Assembly (NCBI RefSeq): GCF_004214935.1
Contig: NZ_SFCC01000017.1
Location: 62,001 to 126,000, forward strand
Reading direction: 5' to 3'
Length of the DNA: 64,000 bases
Origin: Amycolatopsis suaedae
GTDB taxonomy: Bacteria; Actinomycetota; Actinomycetes; Mycobacteriales; Pseudonocardiaceae
A program made the translations under genes and the position numbers. Shown one piece after another: positions 40,958-50,563 of the stretch. The notes under the pieces were generated by a model. The model ran no database searches, was not told the DNA's origin, and saw nothing but the letters and a program-made list of their open reading frames with translations. Positions within the stretch are counted from its first letter, which is position 1. Each line of letters opens with the position of its first letter.

Positions 40958-42073
40958 CTACGACAGGGGCACCAGGTCGTCGGCGTGGACGACCTCGCGG
41001 CGCTGTTCCTCCGGCAGCTGGTGGCTGGACCGGCCGATCAGCCCGGGCAGCTCACCCGCGTCGAAGGCCACCACGCCGCGGGCGACCACCCGCTGCGCCG
41101 GGTCGACCAGGTCGACGACGTCGCCGCCCTGGAAATCGCCATCGACGCCGGTGATCCCGGCCGCGAGCAGGGACCGGCGCCGGTGCACCACGGCGGCGAC
41201 CGCGCCGTCGTCGAGGTGCAGCCTGCCGCGGGCACCCGCGGCGTAGCCGAGCCAGAACCGCCGCGCCGACAGCCGCGAGCCCGCGGCCCGGAACGCCGTG
41301 CCGGTCCCGGCGCCCACGGTGGCACCGAGCGCGTCGCCGGCCTGGGCGGCGGCCGCCAGCAGGACCGGGATGCCAGCGGCGGCGGCGGTGCGGGCCGCGG
41401 CCAGTTTGGACACCATCCCGCCGGTGCCCAGCCCGGAGCTAGACATGCCCACGGCGATGCCCTCGATGTCGGCGGGACCGTCGACATCGGTGATGCGCCG
41501 GGTGGCGCCCGAGCGCGGGTCGCCGTCGTAGAGAGCGTCCACATCGGACAGCAGAACCAGGGCCTCGGCGCCGATCAGGTGCGCCACCAGGGCGGCGAGC
41601 CGGTCGTTGTCGCCGAAGCGGATCTCCTCGGTGGCGACGGTGTCGTTCTCGTTCACCACCGGCACCGCGCCGAGCGCGAGCAGCCGGGAGAACGTGTTCT
41701 GCGCGTTGCGGTAGTGGGCGCGGCGCACGACGTCGTCCGAGGTCAGCAGGACCTGGCCGACGGTGAGCCGGTACCGGCCGAACGACTCGGCGTAGGCGTG
41801 GGCCAGCGCCAGCTGCCCGACACTGGCCGCGGCCTGCTGGGTGGCGAGGTCCCTGGGCCGGGTACCCAGCGCCAGCGGCGCGAGCCCGGCACCGATCGCA
41901 CCGGAGGACACCAGCACGATCTGGCTGCCGGCACCCACCCGCGTGGCGATGGCGTCGACGAGGGCGTCCAGCCGCGTCGTGTCCAGCCCATCGCCTGCCG
42001 TGGTCAGGGCCGACGAGCCGACCTTCACCACCAGCCTGCGCGCGGCGGCGACGGCTGCCCGCGTGTCACTCAC
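40958..42073 (-). CDS. proB: Glutamate 5-kinase
   Basis: This is the first enzyme of proline synthesis. The 371-residue protein has an amino acid kinase domain (LVVKVGSSALT, IVLVSSGAIGAGL, VPVVNENDTVATEEIRFGDND, GTGGMVSKLAAAR) and a C-terminal PUA domain (FLEDGAVA-like region LHLDDGAVAAV and ITGVDGDFQGGDVVDLVD). The start GTG 42073 overlaps the obgE end by eight bases. The obgE-proB order is conserved in actinobacteria. proA would normally follow but is not in the window. Confidence 0.97.
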   Translation of the reverse strand: MSDTRAAVAAARRLVVKVGSSALTTAGDGLDTTRLDALVDAIATRVGAGSQIVLVSSGAIGAGLAPLALGTRPRDLATQQAAASVGQLALAHAYAESFGRYRLTVGQVLLTSDDVVRRAHYRNAQNTFSRLLALGAVPVVNENDTVATEEIRFGDNDRLAALVAHLIGAEALVLLSDVDALYDGDPRSGATRRITDVDGPADIEGIAVGMSSSGLGTGGMVSKLAAARTAAAAGIPVLLAAAAQAGDALGATVGAGTGTAFRAAGSRLSARRFWLGYAAGARGRLHLDDGAVAAVVHRRRSLLAAGITGVDGDFQGGDVVDLVDPAQRVVARGVVAFDAGELPGLIGRSSHQLPEEQRREVVHADDLVPLS

Positions 42074-43511
42074 CGTCGGTGCCCTCGTCGGGACCGTCCC
42101 GCCGGATGCGCCTGGCCTCCTTGCGCTCGGCCGCCGACACCCGGCCGTGGTCCTCCAGCCGGACGTCGGTGCCGCGGCCGGTCAGGTGCACGGCCACGCC
42201 CGGGGTGGACGGCTGCCAGTCGAAGGTGACGTCGCCGATGGTGACCGGGCAGCCGGGCACCGCGCCGTGCTTGGCCAAGGCGTCCTCGACGCCGAGCCGG
42301 TTGAGCCGGTCGGCCAGGTAGCCGACGGCCTCGTCGTTGCCGAAGTTGGTCTGCCGGATCCACCGCTCCGGCCGCTCGCCGCGGACGACGAACCCGCCCG
42401 GCTCCTCCGGGTCGGGCTCGACGGTGAAGCCGGAGTCGTCGACGGCCTGCGGCCGCACCACGACCCGCTGCGGCTCCGGGGCCGGCTGCTCGGCGCGGTG
42501 CCGCTCGACGATCTCGGCCAGCGCGAACGTCAGCTCCCGCAGCCCCTGGCGGGACGCGGTGGACACCGCGAAGACCGGCAGTCCCCTGGCCTCCAGGTCG
42601 GCCCGCACCAGGTCGGCGAGGTCGGCGGCGTCGGGCACGTCGACCTTGTTCAGCACGACCACCCTCGGCCGGTCGGCGAGATCGCCGCCGAGGCTGGGCG
42701 TGTAGCGGGCCAGCTCCTCCTCCAGCGCGTCCACGTCGGACAGCGGGTCGCGGCCGGGCTCGAAGGTGGCGCAGTCGACGACGTGCACCAGCACGGCGCA
42801 CCGCTCGATGTGCCGCAGGAAGTCCAGGCCGAGGCCCTTGCCCTGGCTGGCCCCGGGGATCAGCCCGGGCACGTCGGCCATGGTGAACACCGAGTCGCCC
42901 GCGGTGATGACGCCCAGATTGGGCACGAGCGTGGTGAACGGGTAGTCGGCGATCTTCGGCTTGGCCGCGGACAGCACCGAGATCAGCGACGATTTACCGG
43001 CCGAGGGGAATCCGACCAGGCCCACGTCGGCCACCGAGCGCAGTTCGAGCACCAGGTCGCGGGCCTCGCCCGGCTCGCCGAGCAGCGCGAACCCCGGTGC
43101 CTTGCGGGCCTTGGACGCCAGCGCGGCGTTGCCCAGCCCGCCCCGGCCGCCGCGGGCGGCGACGAACGTGGTGCCCTCACCGGTCAGGTCGGCCAGCAGC
43201 TCGCCGTCCTCGGTGAGCACCACGGTGCCGTCGGGGACATGCAGCTCCAGCGTCTCGCCGTTGGCCCCGGAGCGGTGGCTGCCCTGGCCCATCTTGCCGC
43301 TGCCCGCCTTGGCGTGCGGGCGGAAATGGAAGTCCAGCAGCGTGTGCACACCGCGGTCGACGACCAGCAGGACGTCTCCCCCGTTGCCGCCGTTGCCGCC
43401 GTCGGGCCCGCCCAGCGGCTTGAACTTCTCCCGGTGCACCGAGGCACAGCCGTTCCCGCCGTCCCCGGCGGCCAGGTGGATCACCGCGCGGTCAACGAAC
43501 CGGGACGCCAT
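42066..43511 (-). CDS. obgE: Obg family GTPase
   Basis: This GTPase is involved in 50S assembly and stress control. The 481-residue protein has the glycine-rich Obg fold (GGPDGGNGGNGGDV), the G domain with LVGFPSAGKSSLISVLSAA, ADVPGLIPGA and LNKVDVP, and a C-terminal OCT domain (WIRQTNFGNDEAVGYLADR). The start is ATG 43511. A strong hairpin separates it from rpmA, so read-through may set its level. Confidence 0.98.
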   Translation of the reverse strand: MASRFVDRAVIHLAAGDGGNGCASVHREKFKPLGGPDGGNGGNGGDVLLVVDRGVHTLLDFHFRPHAKAGSGKMGQGSHRSGANGETLELHVPDGTVVLTEDGELLADLTGEGTTFVAARGGRGGLGNAALASKARKAPGFALLGEPGEARDLVLELRSVADVGLVGFPSAGKSSLISVLSAAKPKIADYPFTTLVPNLGVITAGDSVFTMADVPGLIPGASQGKGLGLDFLRHIERCAVLVHVVDCATFEPGRDPLSDVDALEEELARYTPSLGGDLADRPRVVVLNKVDVPDAADLADLVRADLEARGLPVFAVSTASRQGLRELTFALAEIVERHRAEQPAPEPQRVVVRPQAVDDSGFTVEPDPEEPGGFVVRGERPERWIRQTNFGNDEAVGYLADRLNRLGVEDALAKHGAVPGCPVTIGDVTFDWQPSTPGVAVHLTGRGTDVRLEDHGRVSAAERKEARRIRRDGPDEGTDGE

Positions 43512-43545
43512 CGTGTGCCTTTCGCAAGGGTGTGAACAGAAAGAA

Positions 43546-43583
43546 CGAGGGGCGGAACCGGACTATTCCGGCGCCGCCCCTCG
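43546..43583 (-). terminator. Hairpin between rpmA and obgE
   Basis: CGAGGGGCGG at 43546-43555 pairs exactly with CCGCCCCTCG at 43574-43583. A nested CCGG/CCGG pair lies inside the loop. Lying after rpmA on the minus strand, it probably terminates most ribosomal protein transcripts while letting some reach obgE. Confidence 0.7.
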
Positions 43584-43604
43584 CGGAAGTGTCGAACCGG
43601 GTGC

Positions 43605-43862
43605 TCAGACCTCGGCCGGCACGATGTTCACGGTCTTGCGACCGCGCTTCGCACCGAACTGGACCGAGCCGTCGGCCAGCGCGAACAGCGTGTCGTCGCC
43701 GCCGCGACCGACGTTGACGCCGGGGTGGAACTTGGTACCGCGCTGCCGGACGAGGATCTCGCCGGCCTTGACGACCTGACCGCCGTACCGCTTGACACCG
43801 AGGTACTGCGGGTTGGAGTCACGGCCGTTGCGAGAGCTGGACGCGCCCTTCTTGTGTGCCAT
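43605..43862 (-). CDS. rpmA: 50S ribosomal protein L27
   Basis: The 85-residue basic protein lies near the peptidyl transferase centre. It begins MAHKKGASSSRNGRDSNPQ, without the N-terminal extension that is cleaved in Firmicutes, and contains GGQVVKAGEILVRQRGTKFH. ATG 43862 lies 15 bases after rplU on the same strand. Confidence 0.98.
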   Translation of the reverse strand: MAHKKGASSSRNGRDSNPQYLGVKRYGGQVVKAGEILVRQRGTKFHPGVNVGRGGDDTLFALADGSVQFGAKRGRKTVNIVPAEV

Positions 43863-43877
43863 GGCTGGTCAGGTCCT

Positions 43878-44192
43878 TTACTTGTTGATGCCGGTGACCT
43901 CGACGCGGGTCAGCTTCTGGCGGTGACCCTGCCGCTTGTGGTACCCGGTCTTGTTCTTGAACTTGTGGATGCGGATCTTGGGACCCTTGGTCTGCTCGAC
44001 GACCTTGCCGGTGACCGAGACCTTCGCCAGCGTGTCGGCGTCGGCGGTGACCTCGCCGTCGTCAACGAGCAGGACGGCGGGGAAGGTGTGCTCGGTGCCC
44101 GGCTCGCCCTCGAGCTTCTCGACCTCGACGACGTCGCCGACGGCCACCTTGTACTGCTTGCCGCCGGTCTTGACGATGGCGTACGCCGACAC
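43878..44192 (-). CDS. rplU: 50S ribosomal protein L21
   Basis: The 104-residue protein binds 23S rRNA. It begins SAYAIVKTGGKQYKVAVGDV and ends with HRQKLTRVEVTGINK after the conserved KNKTGYHKRQGHRQ. GTG 44192 follows GCAGGAGAC. It opens the rplU-rpmA(-obgE-proB) unit. A GCCCGC/GCGGGC hairpin lies in its leader (about 44272-44290), but no known L21 leader is recognisable. Confidence 0.98.
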   Translation of the reverse strand: MSAYAIVKTGGKQYKVAVGDVVEVEKLEGEPGTEHTFPAVLLVDDGEVTADADTLAKVSVTGKVVEQTKGPKIRIHKFKNKTGYHKRQGHRQKLTRVEVTGINK

Positions 44193-44306
44193 GGAAGTCT
44201 CCTGCTTACTCGACAGTGGGTGGGGGCTTTGCGCTCGGCCCGCCGTGGCGGTCCCTGATCGCGCAATGCAGCCCGCTCTGGTGGCGGGCCGCCTTACAGG
44301 TTACGT

Positions 44307-44338
44307 GCCACCCCGGAAGCGGTGACAACCGGGGTGGC
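44307..44338 (-). terminator. Hairpin terminator of the RNase E/G gene
   Basis: GCCACCCCGG at 44307-44316 and CCGGGGTGGC at 44329-44338 form a perfect 10-bp stem with a 12-base loop. It starts 15 bases after the rne stop codon, in the minus-strand direction. Confidence 0.8.
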
Positions 44339-44352
44339 GGTAACCAGGTCGG

Positions 44353-47142
44353 TCAGCTCTTGTCGTCCACGCCGACCGGCGGTCCGGCCGGACGGCTCGC
44401 CGCCCGCCGGGCCCTGCGCCGCACGGGACGGGCCGGGGCCTCCTGCTCCGCCTGGGCGGGGACGTCCGGCTCGTCGGGCACGGCCACCGGCTCCGGTGCG
44501 GCCACGGCCTCGGCCACCTGGGCCGCGGTGTCCGGCTGCGTCTCCGGGACGTCCTCCGGCTCGGGCGTCACCGGCGCGGGCGGCTCGGCGGCGGACTCGG
44601 GCACGGCCACCGGCTCGGCGGCGTGACCGTTCAGCTCCGAGGACACCGAGGGCATCTCGGGGGTTTCCGGCTCGCTGCGGACGGCCTTGGACGCGTTGGC
44701 CATCGCCTGCACGGCGCTGACGACGGACTCCCGCTGCTCCGGGGTGGGCTCGGGGATCTTCTCGGCCTGGCGCTCGTCGGACTTGGACCTGCCGCGGGAG
44801 CGCCGCGAGCTCTGCTGGCCGCCGGACGATCCGGCGGGCGCACCGGAGCCCGAGGAGCCGTTGCCCGCGCCCTTGGGCTGGTCGGTGGAGACCACCACGC
44901 CACGGCCCTTGCAGTGCTCACAGGTGCTGGAGAAGGCCTCCAGCAGGCCGGTGCCGACCTTCTTGCGGGTCATCTGGACCAGGCCGAGCGAGGTCACCTC
45001 GGCGACCTGGTGACGGGTGCGGTCGCGGCCGAGGCACTCGGTGAGCCTGCGCAGCACCAGTTCCCGGTTGGACTCCAGCACCATGTCGATGAAGTCGATC
45101 ACGATGATGCCGCCGATGTCGCGCAGCCGCAGCTGGCGGACGATCTCCTCGGCCGACTCCAGGTTGTTGCGGGTCACCGTCTCCTCGAGGTTGCCGCCGG
45201 AGCCGGTGAACTTGCCGGTGTTGACGTCGATCACCGTCATGGCCTCGGTCCGGTCGATGACCAGGTAGCCGCCCGAGGGCAGCCAGACCTTGCGGTCGAG
45301 TGCCTTGGTGATCTGCTCGTCGATCCGGTGCTCGGCGAACACGTCGCCGTTGCCGGTGTAGCGCTTGAGCCGCTCGGTCAGGTCCGGTGCGACGTGCTGC
45401 ACGTAGGCGTGGATGGTCTCCCACGCCGTGTTGCCCTGGACCTCCAGCTTGGCGAAGTCCTCGGTGAACAGGTCGCGGATGACCTTGACCAGGAGGTCCG
45501 GCTCCTCGTAGAGCATGGTCGGCGCGCCGGACTTCTTGCCGCCGTTGCGGCCGGCCTCGGCCTTCTCCTTGATGACGTCCCACTGCGCCTTGAGGCGGCG
45601 GACGTCGCGCTCCAGCTCCTCCTCGCTGATGCCCTCCGAGGCGGTGCGGATGATCACACCGGCGTCCTCCGGGACGATCCGCTTGAGGATGTCCTTGAGC
45701 CGCCGCCGCTCGTTCTCCGGCAGCTTGCGGGAGATGCCGGTGGCACCGCCGGCCGGCACGTAGACCAGGAAGCGGCCGGGTAGCGAGATCTGGGTGGTCA
45801 GCCGGGCGCCCTTGTGCCCGACCGGGTCCTTGGTGACCTGGACCAGCACGCTGTCGCCGGTGGACAGCGCCTGCTCGATCTTACGGGCCTTGCCCTCCAG
45901 GCCGGCGGCGTCCCAGTCGACCTCACCGGCGTAGAGCACGGCGTTGCGGCCGCGGCCGATGTCGATGAACGCGGCCTCCATGGACGGCAGGACGTTCTGC
46001 ACGCGGCCGAGGTAGACGTTGCCGACGATCGAGCCGCTGCCCGACGAGGTCACGAAGTGCTCGACCAGCACGCCGTCCTCGAGCACGCCGATCTGCGTGG
46101 AGTCGCCCTTCTCGGCGACGACCATCGTGCGCTCGACCGACTCGCGGCGGGCGAGGAACTCGGCCTCGGACAGGATCGGCGCGCGCCTGCGGCCCGCCTC
46201 CCTGCCGTCGCGCCTGCGCTGCCGCTTGGCCTCCAGCCGGGTGGAGCCGCGGACGCTGCGGACCTCGTCGCGGGCCTTGGCGCCGGACTCCGCGTCGGAC
46301 TTGCCCTGGCGGACGTGGACGACGGTGTTCGGCGGGTCGTCGGTGCCGGTCTCGCCGTCGGCCTCGCCGTCCCCGCCCGCCTTGCGGCGGCGGCGCCTGC
46401 GGCGGCGGGACTTGCTGCCCTCGACCTCGCCGGAGTCGTCGGACTCGTCCGAGGACTCCGCGCCGTCGGCGCCGTCGTCCTTGGCCTCCTGCTCGTCCTT
46501 CTGCTTCTTCTTCGAGCCCTTGGAGTCCTTGGAGTCCTTCGGGTCCCTGGCGTCCTTGGGCTGCTCGTCGGCCTCGGGCTCGCCGTCGGCGGACTCGTCG
46601 TCGGCGTCGCGGCCCTCGTCGCCGCCCTTGCCCCGGCCACGCCCGCGGCGGCCGCGGCGCCGCCTGCGGCGCCCGCCTGCCTCGTCGTCGTCCTCGTCAG
46701 AACCGGAGTCGGCGGGCTGCTCCTCGGGCTCGGCGGCCTCCTTCGGCTCCGGCTTGCCCGCCGGGGGCTCCGGCGGCAGGAAGACCGGCGACGGCGCCGC
46801 GAACAGCGGCATGTGCGCGGCCGGCTGCGGTTCCGGCTCGGGTTCGGGCTCCGGGGCCTTCCCGGTGACCTCCGTGACCTGGGCGGGCTCGGGCGCCTGC
46901 TCCACGAGCAGGCCCAGCCGGTCGGCGACCCGCAACGCGACGTCCTTGGTCACGCTGGACTGCGCGCTGCGGATCGTCTCACCGAGCTCGGTGAGCGTGG
47001 TGAGGATCTCCCGGCTGCTGGAGCCGAGAATCTTCGCCAGGGCGTGGACCCTGATCCGTGGTGGCAGGTCGGCCAGCGGGCCGGACGTGGGTGTGGCGGG
47101 ATTCCCGCCGGGGCTCTCGGCGGGTGTTTCCGCGTTCGACAT
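44353..47142 (-). CDS. rne: Ribonuclease E/G
   Basis: This endoribonuclease processes mRNA and rRNA. The 929-residue protein has an actinobacterial layout. An N-terminal IF2-N-like segment (RIRVHALAKILGSSSREIL) comes first, then about 250 residues of acidic and arginine-rich low-complexity sequence. The S1 domain (GNVYLGRVQNVLPSMEAAFID) and DNase I-like catalytic domain (VIDVNTGKFTGSGGNLEET, IIVIDFIDM) follow. The zinc-link STCEHCKGRG and a disordered proline/glutamate-rich tail complete it. GGAGGAG precedes ATG 47142. Rho-like tails usually scaffold a degradosome. Confidence 0.96.
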   Translation of the reverse strand: MSNAETPAESPGGNPATPTSGPLADLPPRIRVHALAKILGSSSREILTTLTELGETIRSAQSSVTKDVALRVADRLGLLVEQAPEPAQVTEVTGKAPEPEPEPEPQPAAHMPLFAAPSPVFLPPEPPAGKPEPKEAAEPEEQPADSGSDEDDDEAGGRRRRRRGRRGRGRGKGGDEGRDADDESADGEPEADEQPKDARDPKDSKDSKGSKKKQKDEQEAKDDGADGAESSDESDDSGEVEGSKSRRRRRRRRKAGGDGEADGETGTDDPPNTVVHVRQGKSDAESGAKARDEVRSVRGSTRLEAKRQRRRDGREAGRRRAPILSEAEFLARRESVERTMVVAEKGDSTQIGVLEDGVLVEHFVTSSGSGSIVGNVYLGRVQNVLPSMEAAFIDIGRGRNAVLYAGEVDWDAAGLEGKARKIEQALSTGDSVLVQVTKDPVGHKGARLTTQISLPGRFLVYVPAGGATGISRKLPENERRRLKDILKRIVPEDAGVIIRTASEGISEEELERDVRRLKAQWDVIKEKAEAGRNGGKKSGAPTMLYEEPDLLVKVIRDLFTEDFAKLEVQGNTAWETIHAYVQHVAPDLTERLKRYTGNGDVFAEHRIDEQITKALDRKVWLPSGGYLVIDRTEAMTVIDVNTGKFTGSGGNLEETVTRNNLESAEEIVRQLRLRDIGGIIVIDFIDMVLESNRELVLRRLTECLGRDRTRHQVAEVTSLGLVQMTRKKVGTGLLEAFSSTCEHCKGRGVVVSTDQPKGAGNGSSGSGAPAGSSGGQQSSRRSRGRSKSDERQAEKIPEPTPEQRESVVSAVQAMANASKAVRSEPETPEMPSVSSELNGHAAEPVAVPESAAEPPAPVTPEPEDVPETQPDTAAQVAEAVAAPEPVAVPDEPDVPAQAEQEAPARPVRRRARRAASRPAGPPVGVDDKS

Positions 47143-47609
47143 ACATCTCCTCCGCCCCCGGGCGCGTCACCCAGAGGAGACGCGGCCGCACAGGGGCCCT
47201 TTCTGTTCTGTTGGTACCGCCACGGTGATCCACCGCGACGGGAATCCTGTCCTGACATCGGGCACGCGGCCGGTGCGCGCCGTCGAGCCTGACCAGGGCG
47301 AACACCTGGTGACGGCGACGGCCGGCACACTCGAGTGCGTTACCGGGCCACCCGTCCGTGGCCGCCCGGGACGGGCTGCCATGGCCAGGGGGCCGCCTCA
47401 AGTATCCCACACGGTGCGCTCCCCGTCGGGTACTCGGTGGCGCCAAGGCCGCCGGACCCCCTGTGACGAGCGGTGGAAGGACCGACACGCGGACCCATCG
47501 GAGGTAACTTCGCCGTCCCGCTTGTCCCCCCTCGCCCGGGTGATTACCGTGCGGCTTGGCAGGCCCACCCCGACGGCCTGCCGACGAGCTGGTTGCGGTG
47601 GAGGTCCCG
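47143..47609. other. 467 bp divergent promoter region between rne and protease gene
   Basis: No gene is supported. Open frames here are antisense or extension frames with poor start sites. A small hairpin GGCCAC-N6-GTGGCC sits at 47346-47363. RNase E genes often have long autoregulated 5' leaders, which would account for part of the gap on the minus strand. No known RNA family or operator was recognised. Confidence 0.5.
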
Positions 47610-48965
47610 GTGTCCGTGCTGCGGCGTGCGAGCACGGTGGTCGCGTGTGCCACGCTCGTGCTGGCTGGCCAGCAGCCGGCGAGCGCGAGCGCCGAGCGTG
47701 ACTGCGTCAGCACCCGGAGCACCCGTTACCTGGTGGTCTTCGACCGCGGCACGTCCGCCGACGATGCCGACACCCTGGTCGAGGCGGCGTGTGGCCGGAC
47801 CACCGCCTACTACCCGCAGATCGCCGTCGGGGTGGCCACCTCGGCCGACCCGGACTTCGGCGAGCGGGTGCGGCCGGCGGCCGCGTTCAGCGCGCAGGCC
47901 CACCGCCGGACGTCCAAGTCCGTGCCGCTGCCGGGCGGGCGGCAGCGCATCCGGGCCGACGACCACACCGTGCCGGCCGCCGACCGGCACGCCGAGCAGT
48001 GGAACCTGCGGATGATCCACGCCGACGCCCCGTGGACCGCCGCGGGCCGGGACAAGGTCGTCGTCGGGGTGCTCGACTCCGGGATCGACCCGGCTCATCC
48101 GGACCTGGCCGGTGCCGTCGACGCCGAGCAGTCGGCAGGCTGCCTCACCGGCGCCCCGGAGACCTCGCCCAAGGCGTGGCGGCCGACCACCTCGCCGCAC
48201 GGGACGCACGTGGCCGGCACGATCGCGGCCGCCGACGACGGCAGGGGCGTCACCGGTGTGGCGCCCGGGGTGCGGGTGGCGTCGATCAAGGTGGTCGACG
48301 ACCGCGGCCGGATCGACCCGGAGGCCGCGGTGTGCGGCCTGATGTGGGCGGCCGACAACGACATGGCGGTCACCAACTCCAGCTTCGCGGTCGACACCGG
48401 TGAGCCGGCCTGCTCGGGTGAGGACCGCACGGCGGTGGTCGAGGCGGTGTCGCGGGCGGTGGCCTACGCGGGCGCGCGGGGCACGCTCAACGTCGCCGCG
48501 GCCACCAACGACGCGGCCGGGCTCAGCCCGGTCACCAAGGCCGGGCCCCGCACCCGGTGCGCGACGGTGCCGGCGAGCCTGCGGGAGGTGGTGACCGTGT
48601 CGGCCACCACCGACGACGGGACCAAGGCGGGCTACAGCTCCTACGGCCTCGGCGTGGTCGACCTGGCCGCCCCCGGCGGGGCGGGCGGGGACTGCGTGCT
48701 GTCCACGGTCCCCGGCGGGTACGCGCCGCTGTGCGGCACGTCGATGGCGGCGCCGCACGTCGCCGGGGTCGCGGCCCGGCTGGCCGCCGAGCACCCCGGC
48801 TGGAGCGCGCGCCAGCTGCGGGCGACGCTGCAGTCGCGGGCGCGGCCGCTGGCCTGCCCCGACGACTACGACCTCACCGGCGACGGCACGCAGGACGCGT
48901 TCTGCGCCGGGTACGAGGCCTACAACGGCTTCTACGGCCACGGCATGGTCAGCGCGACGCCCTGA
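47610..48965 (+). CDS. Secreted subtilisin-like serine protease (S8 family)
   Basis: The 451-residue exported peptidase has a signal peptide (VLRRASTVVACATLVLAG... ASASA) and an N-terminal propeptide-like domain with YLVVFDRGTSADDADTL. The S8 catalytic triad lies in VVVGVLDSGIDPAHP (Asp), HGTHVAGTIAAA (His) and CGTSMAAPHVAG (Ser). Several cysteines suggest disulfides. No C-terminal anchor is visible, so it should be released. GTG 47610 follows GGAGG. It resembles secreted subtilases of actinomycetes and not the ESX-linked mycosins, which have a C-terminal membrane anchor. Confidence 0.92.
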   Translation: MSVLRRASTVVACATLVLAGQQPASASAERDCVSTRSTRYLVVFDRGTSADDADTLVEAACGRTTAYYPQIAVGVATSADPDFGERVRPAAAFSAQAHRRTSKSVPLPGGRQRIRADDHTVPAADRHAEQWNLRMIHADAPWTAAGRDKVVVGVLDSGIDPAHPDLAGAVDAEQSAGCLTGAPETSPKAWRPTTSPHGTHVAGTIAAADDGRGVTGVAPGVRVASIKVVDDRGRIDPEAAVCGLMWAADNDMAVTNSSFAVDTGEPACSGEDRTAVVEAVSRAVAYAGARGTLNVAAATNDAAGLSPVTKAGPRTRCATVPASLREVVTVSATTDDGTKAGYSSYGLGVVDLAAPGGAGGDCVLSTVPGGYAPLCGTSMAAPHVAGVAARLAAEHPGWSARQLRATLQSRARPLACPDDYDLTGDGTQDAFCAGYEAYNGFYGHGMVSATP

Positions 48966-48968
48966 GCG

Positions 48969-49769
48969 TCAGCGCAGCAGGAGCTTGCTCACCCGGCGGG
49001 CGGCCGCCCAGACGCCGACGGCGGCGAGCGCGAGCAGGTACGCGACGTGGCCGAGCATGCTGAGGTCCACGACTCCGGTGGCGAAGCCCCTGGCCAGTTC
49101 GACGCCGTGGTACAGCGGCGAGACCTGCACCACCGCCTGCAGCGGCCCGGGGTAGACCGACAGCGGGTAGAACGTGGTGGAGAACAGGAACATCGGCATC
49201 ACGGCGAGCTGGATGTACTCGAACTGCGACGGCGTGCGCAGGAACGTCGCGCACGCCATCCCGACCGCGGCGAAGGCCAGCGAGACCAGCAGCGCCACCG
49301 GGATCAGCAGCAGCGCCAGCGGCGAGGTGACCAGGCCCATGACGGCCATGACCGCGAGGAAGGCGACCGAGTACATCCCGCCCCGCAGCACGGCCCAGCT
49401 GATCTCGCCGAGCGCGATGTCCAGTGGCCCGATCGGCGTGGCCAGCATCGCCTCGTACAGCCGCGACCAGCGGAACTTGAAGTACACCGCGAACGTGGCG
49501 TCGAAGACCGCGCCGTTCATCGCCGAGGCGACCAGCAGGGCGGGGGCGACGAACGCCACGTAGGTCATCGGCTGCCCGCCGGGCCCGATGACGTCGCCGA
49601 CCAGGGCGCCGAACCCGATCTGGAAAGCCAGCAGGTACAGCAGCGGCTCGACGACACCGGACACGAACACCAGCCAGGCCCGCCGGTAGACCAGCGCGGA
49701 ACGTTCGATGAGCCGGCTCACCCTGCCCGCGTACAGGCCGGGCGGCAGCATCCGCAGCAGCATGGTCAC
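48969..49769 (-). CDS. ABC-2 type transporter permease (second subunit)
   Basis: The 266-residue protein has six predicted membrane helices and ABC-2 features (ALVYRRAWLVFVSGVVEPLLY, a VAPALLVASAMNGAVF segment and FLFSTTFYPLSVYPGPLQAV). It resembles DrrB/NodJ-type permeases. GTG 49769 overlaps the stop of the other permease (GTGA), so they are translated together. With the ATPase it should form an exporter of drugs, lipids or polysaccharides. The cargo is unknown. Confidence 0.9.
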   Translation of the reverse strand: MTMLLRMLPPGLYAGRVSRLIERSALVYRRAWLVFVSGVVEPLLYLLAFQIGFGALVGDVIGPGGQPMTYVAFVAPALLVASAMNGAVFDATFAVYFKFRWSRLYEAMLATPIGPLDIALGEISWAVLRGGMYSVAFLAVMAVMGLVTSPLALLLIPVALLVSLAFAAVGMACATFLRTPSQFEYIQLAVMPMFLFSTTFYPLSVYPGPLQAVVQVSPLYHGVELARGFATGVVDLSMLGHVAYLLALAAVGVWAAARRVSKLLLR

Positions 49770-50563
49770 ACCACCAGCCGCTTGTGGAACCAGTGCCGGG
49801 CGAGCAGGGTGCCCGCGGTGAACACCGCGGCCAGGTAGGCGAGGTGCCCGAGCGCGGGCAGCGCGTCGAGGGTGCCCAGCGTCGCTCCCCTGGCCAGTTC
49901 GTTTCCGTGCCACAGCGGGGAAATCCACGCCAGCGGCCGCAGCGGCGCGGGGATCTGCTCGATCGGGAAGAACGTGCCGGAGAACAACGTCATCGGCATC
50001 ACGACGAACCGGAACACCGACGCGAACCGCTCCCCCTCGTCGTAGGTGGACGCGGCCAGCGCCATCACCGGGGTCGCGCAGGCCAGGCCGGTGCCGACGC
50101 CGACCAGCACCACCAGGATCACGCCGGCGTTGAGCCAGCCGCCGAACACCGCGGCCATCACGGCGTAGACCGACGCGGCCAGCGCCAGCCGCATTGCCGT
50201 CCACAGCAGCTGCCCGCCGAACACCTGGCCGGGCGTGATCGGTGTGGCGGTGACCGCGACGTAGTCCTTCTGCCACTTGAACCCGGACAGCACCGGGTAG
50301 CTGGACTCGCTGACCGCGTTCATGACCGCGCCGGAGCACAGCAGGGTCGGTGCGACGTAGTGCAGATAGGACAGTCCGCCGGTGGCCGCGCCCGGCTGCA
50401 CCTGGGACCCGAAGCCCAGCCCCATGGCGGCGAGGAAGAACAGCGGCTGCAGGCCGGTGGAGTACAGGTTGGACGTCCAGTACCGCCGGTACCACATCCA
50501 GTGGCCCTCGACGCGCAGCCAGGCCGCGCGCCAGGAGCCGACGACGGTCGCCTGACTGCTCAT
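49766..50563 (-). CDS. ABC-2 type transporter permease (first subunit)
   Basis: The 265-residue protein has six predicted helices and the ABC-2 family segment VVMPMTLFSGTFFPIEQIPA near the C-terminus. It is a paralogue of the downstream permease, so the exporter probably has a heterodimeric membrane part. Its ATG overlaps the ATPase stop by one base (TGATG). Confidence 0.9.
   Translation of the reverse strand: MSSQATVVGSWRAAWLRVEGHWMWYRRYWTSNLYSTGLQPLFFLAAMGLGFGSQVQPGAATGGLSYLHYVAPTLLCSGAVMNAVSESSYPVLSGFKWQKDYVAVTATPITPGQVFGGQLLWTAMRLALAASVYAVMAAVFGGWLNAGVILVVLVGVGTGLACATPVMALAASTYDEGERFASVFRFVVMPMTLFSGTFFPIEQIPAPLRPLAWISPLWHGNELARGATLGTLDALPALGHLAYLAAVFTAGTLLARHWFHKRLVV

Noticed and set aside
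44193..44306. L21 leader riboregulator
   Set aside because: A hairpin is present, but the known L21 leader consensus is not recognisable by eye.
45814..47292. Long plus-strand frame over rne
   Set aside because: It is an antisense shadow of the low-complexity part of rne, with repetitive Leu/Ala/Gly composition.
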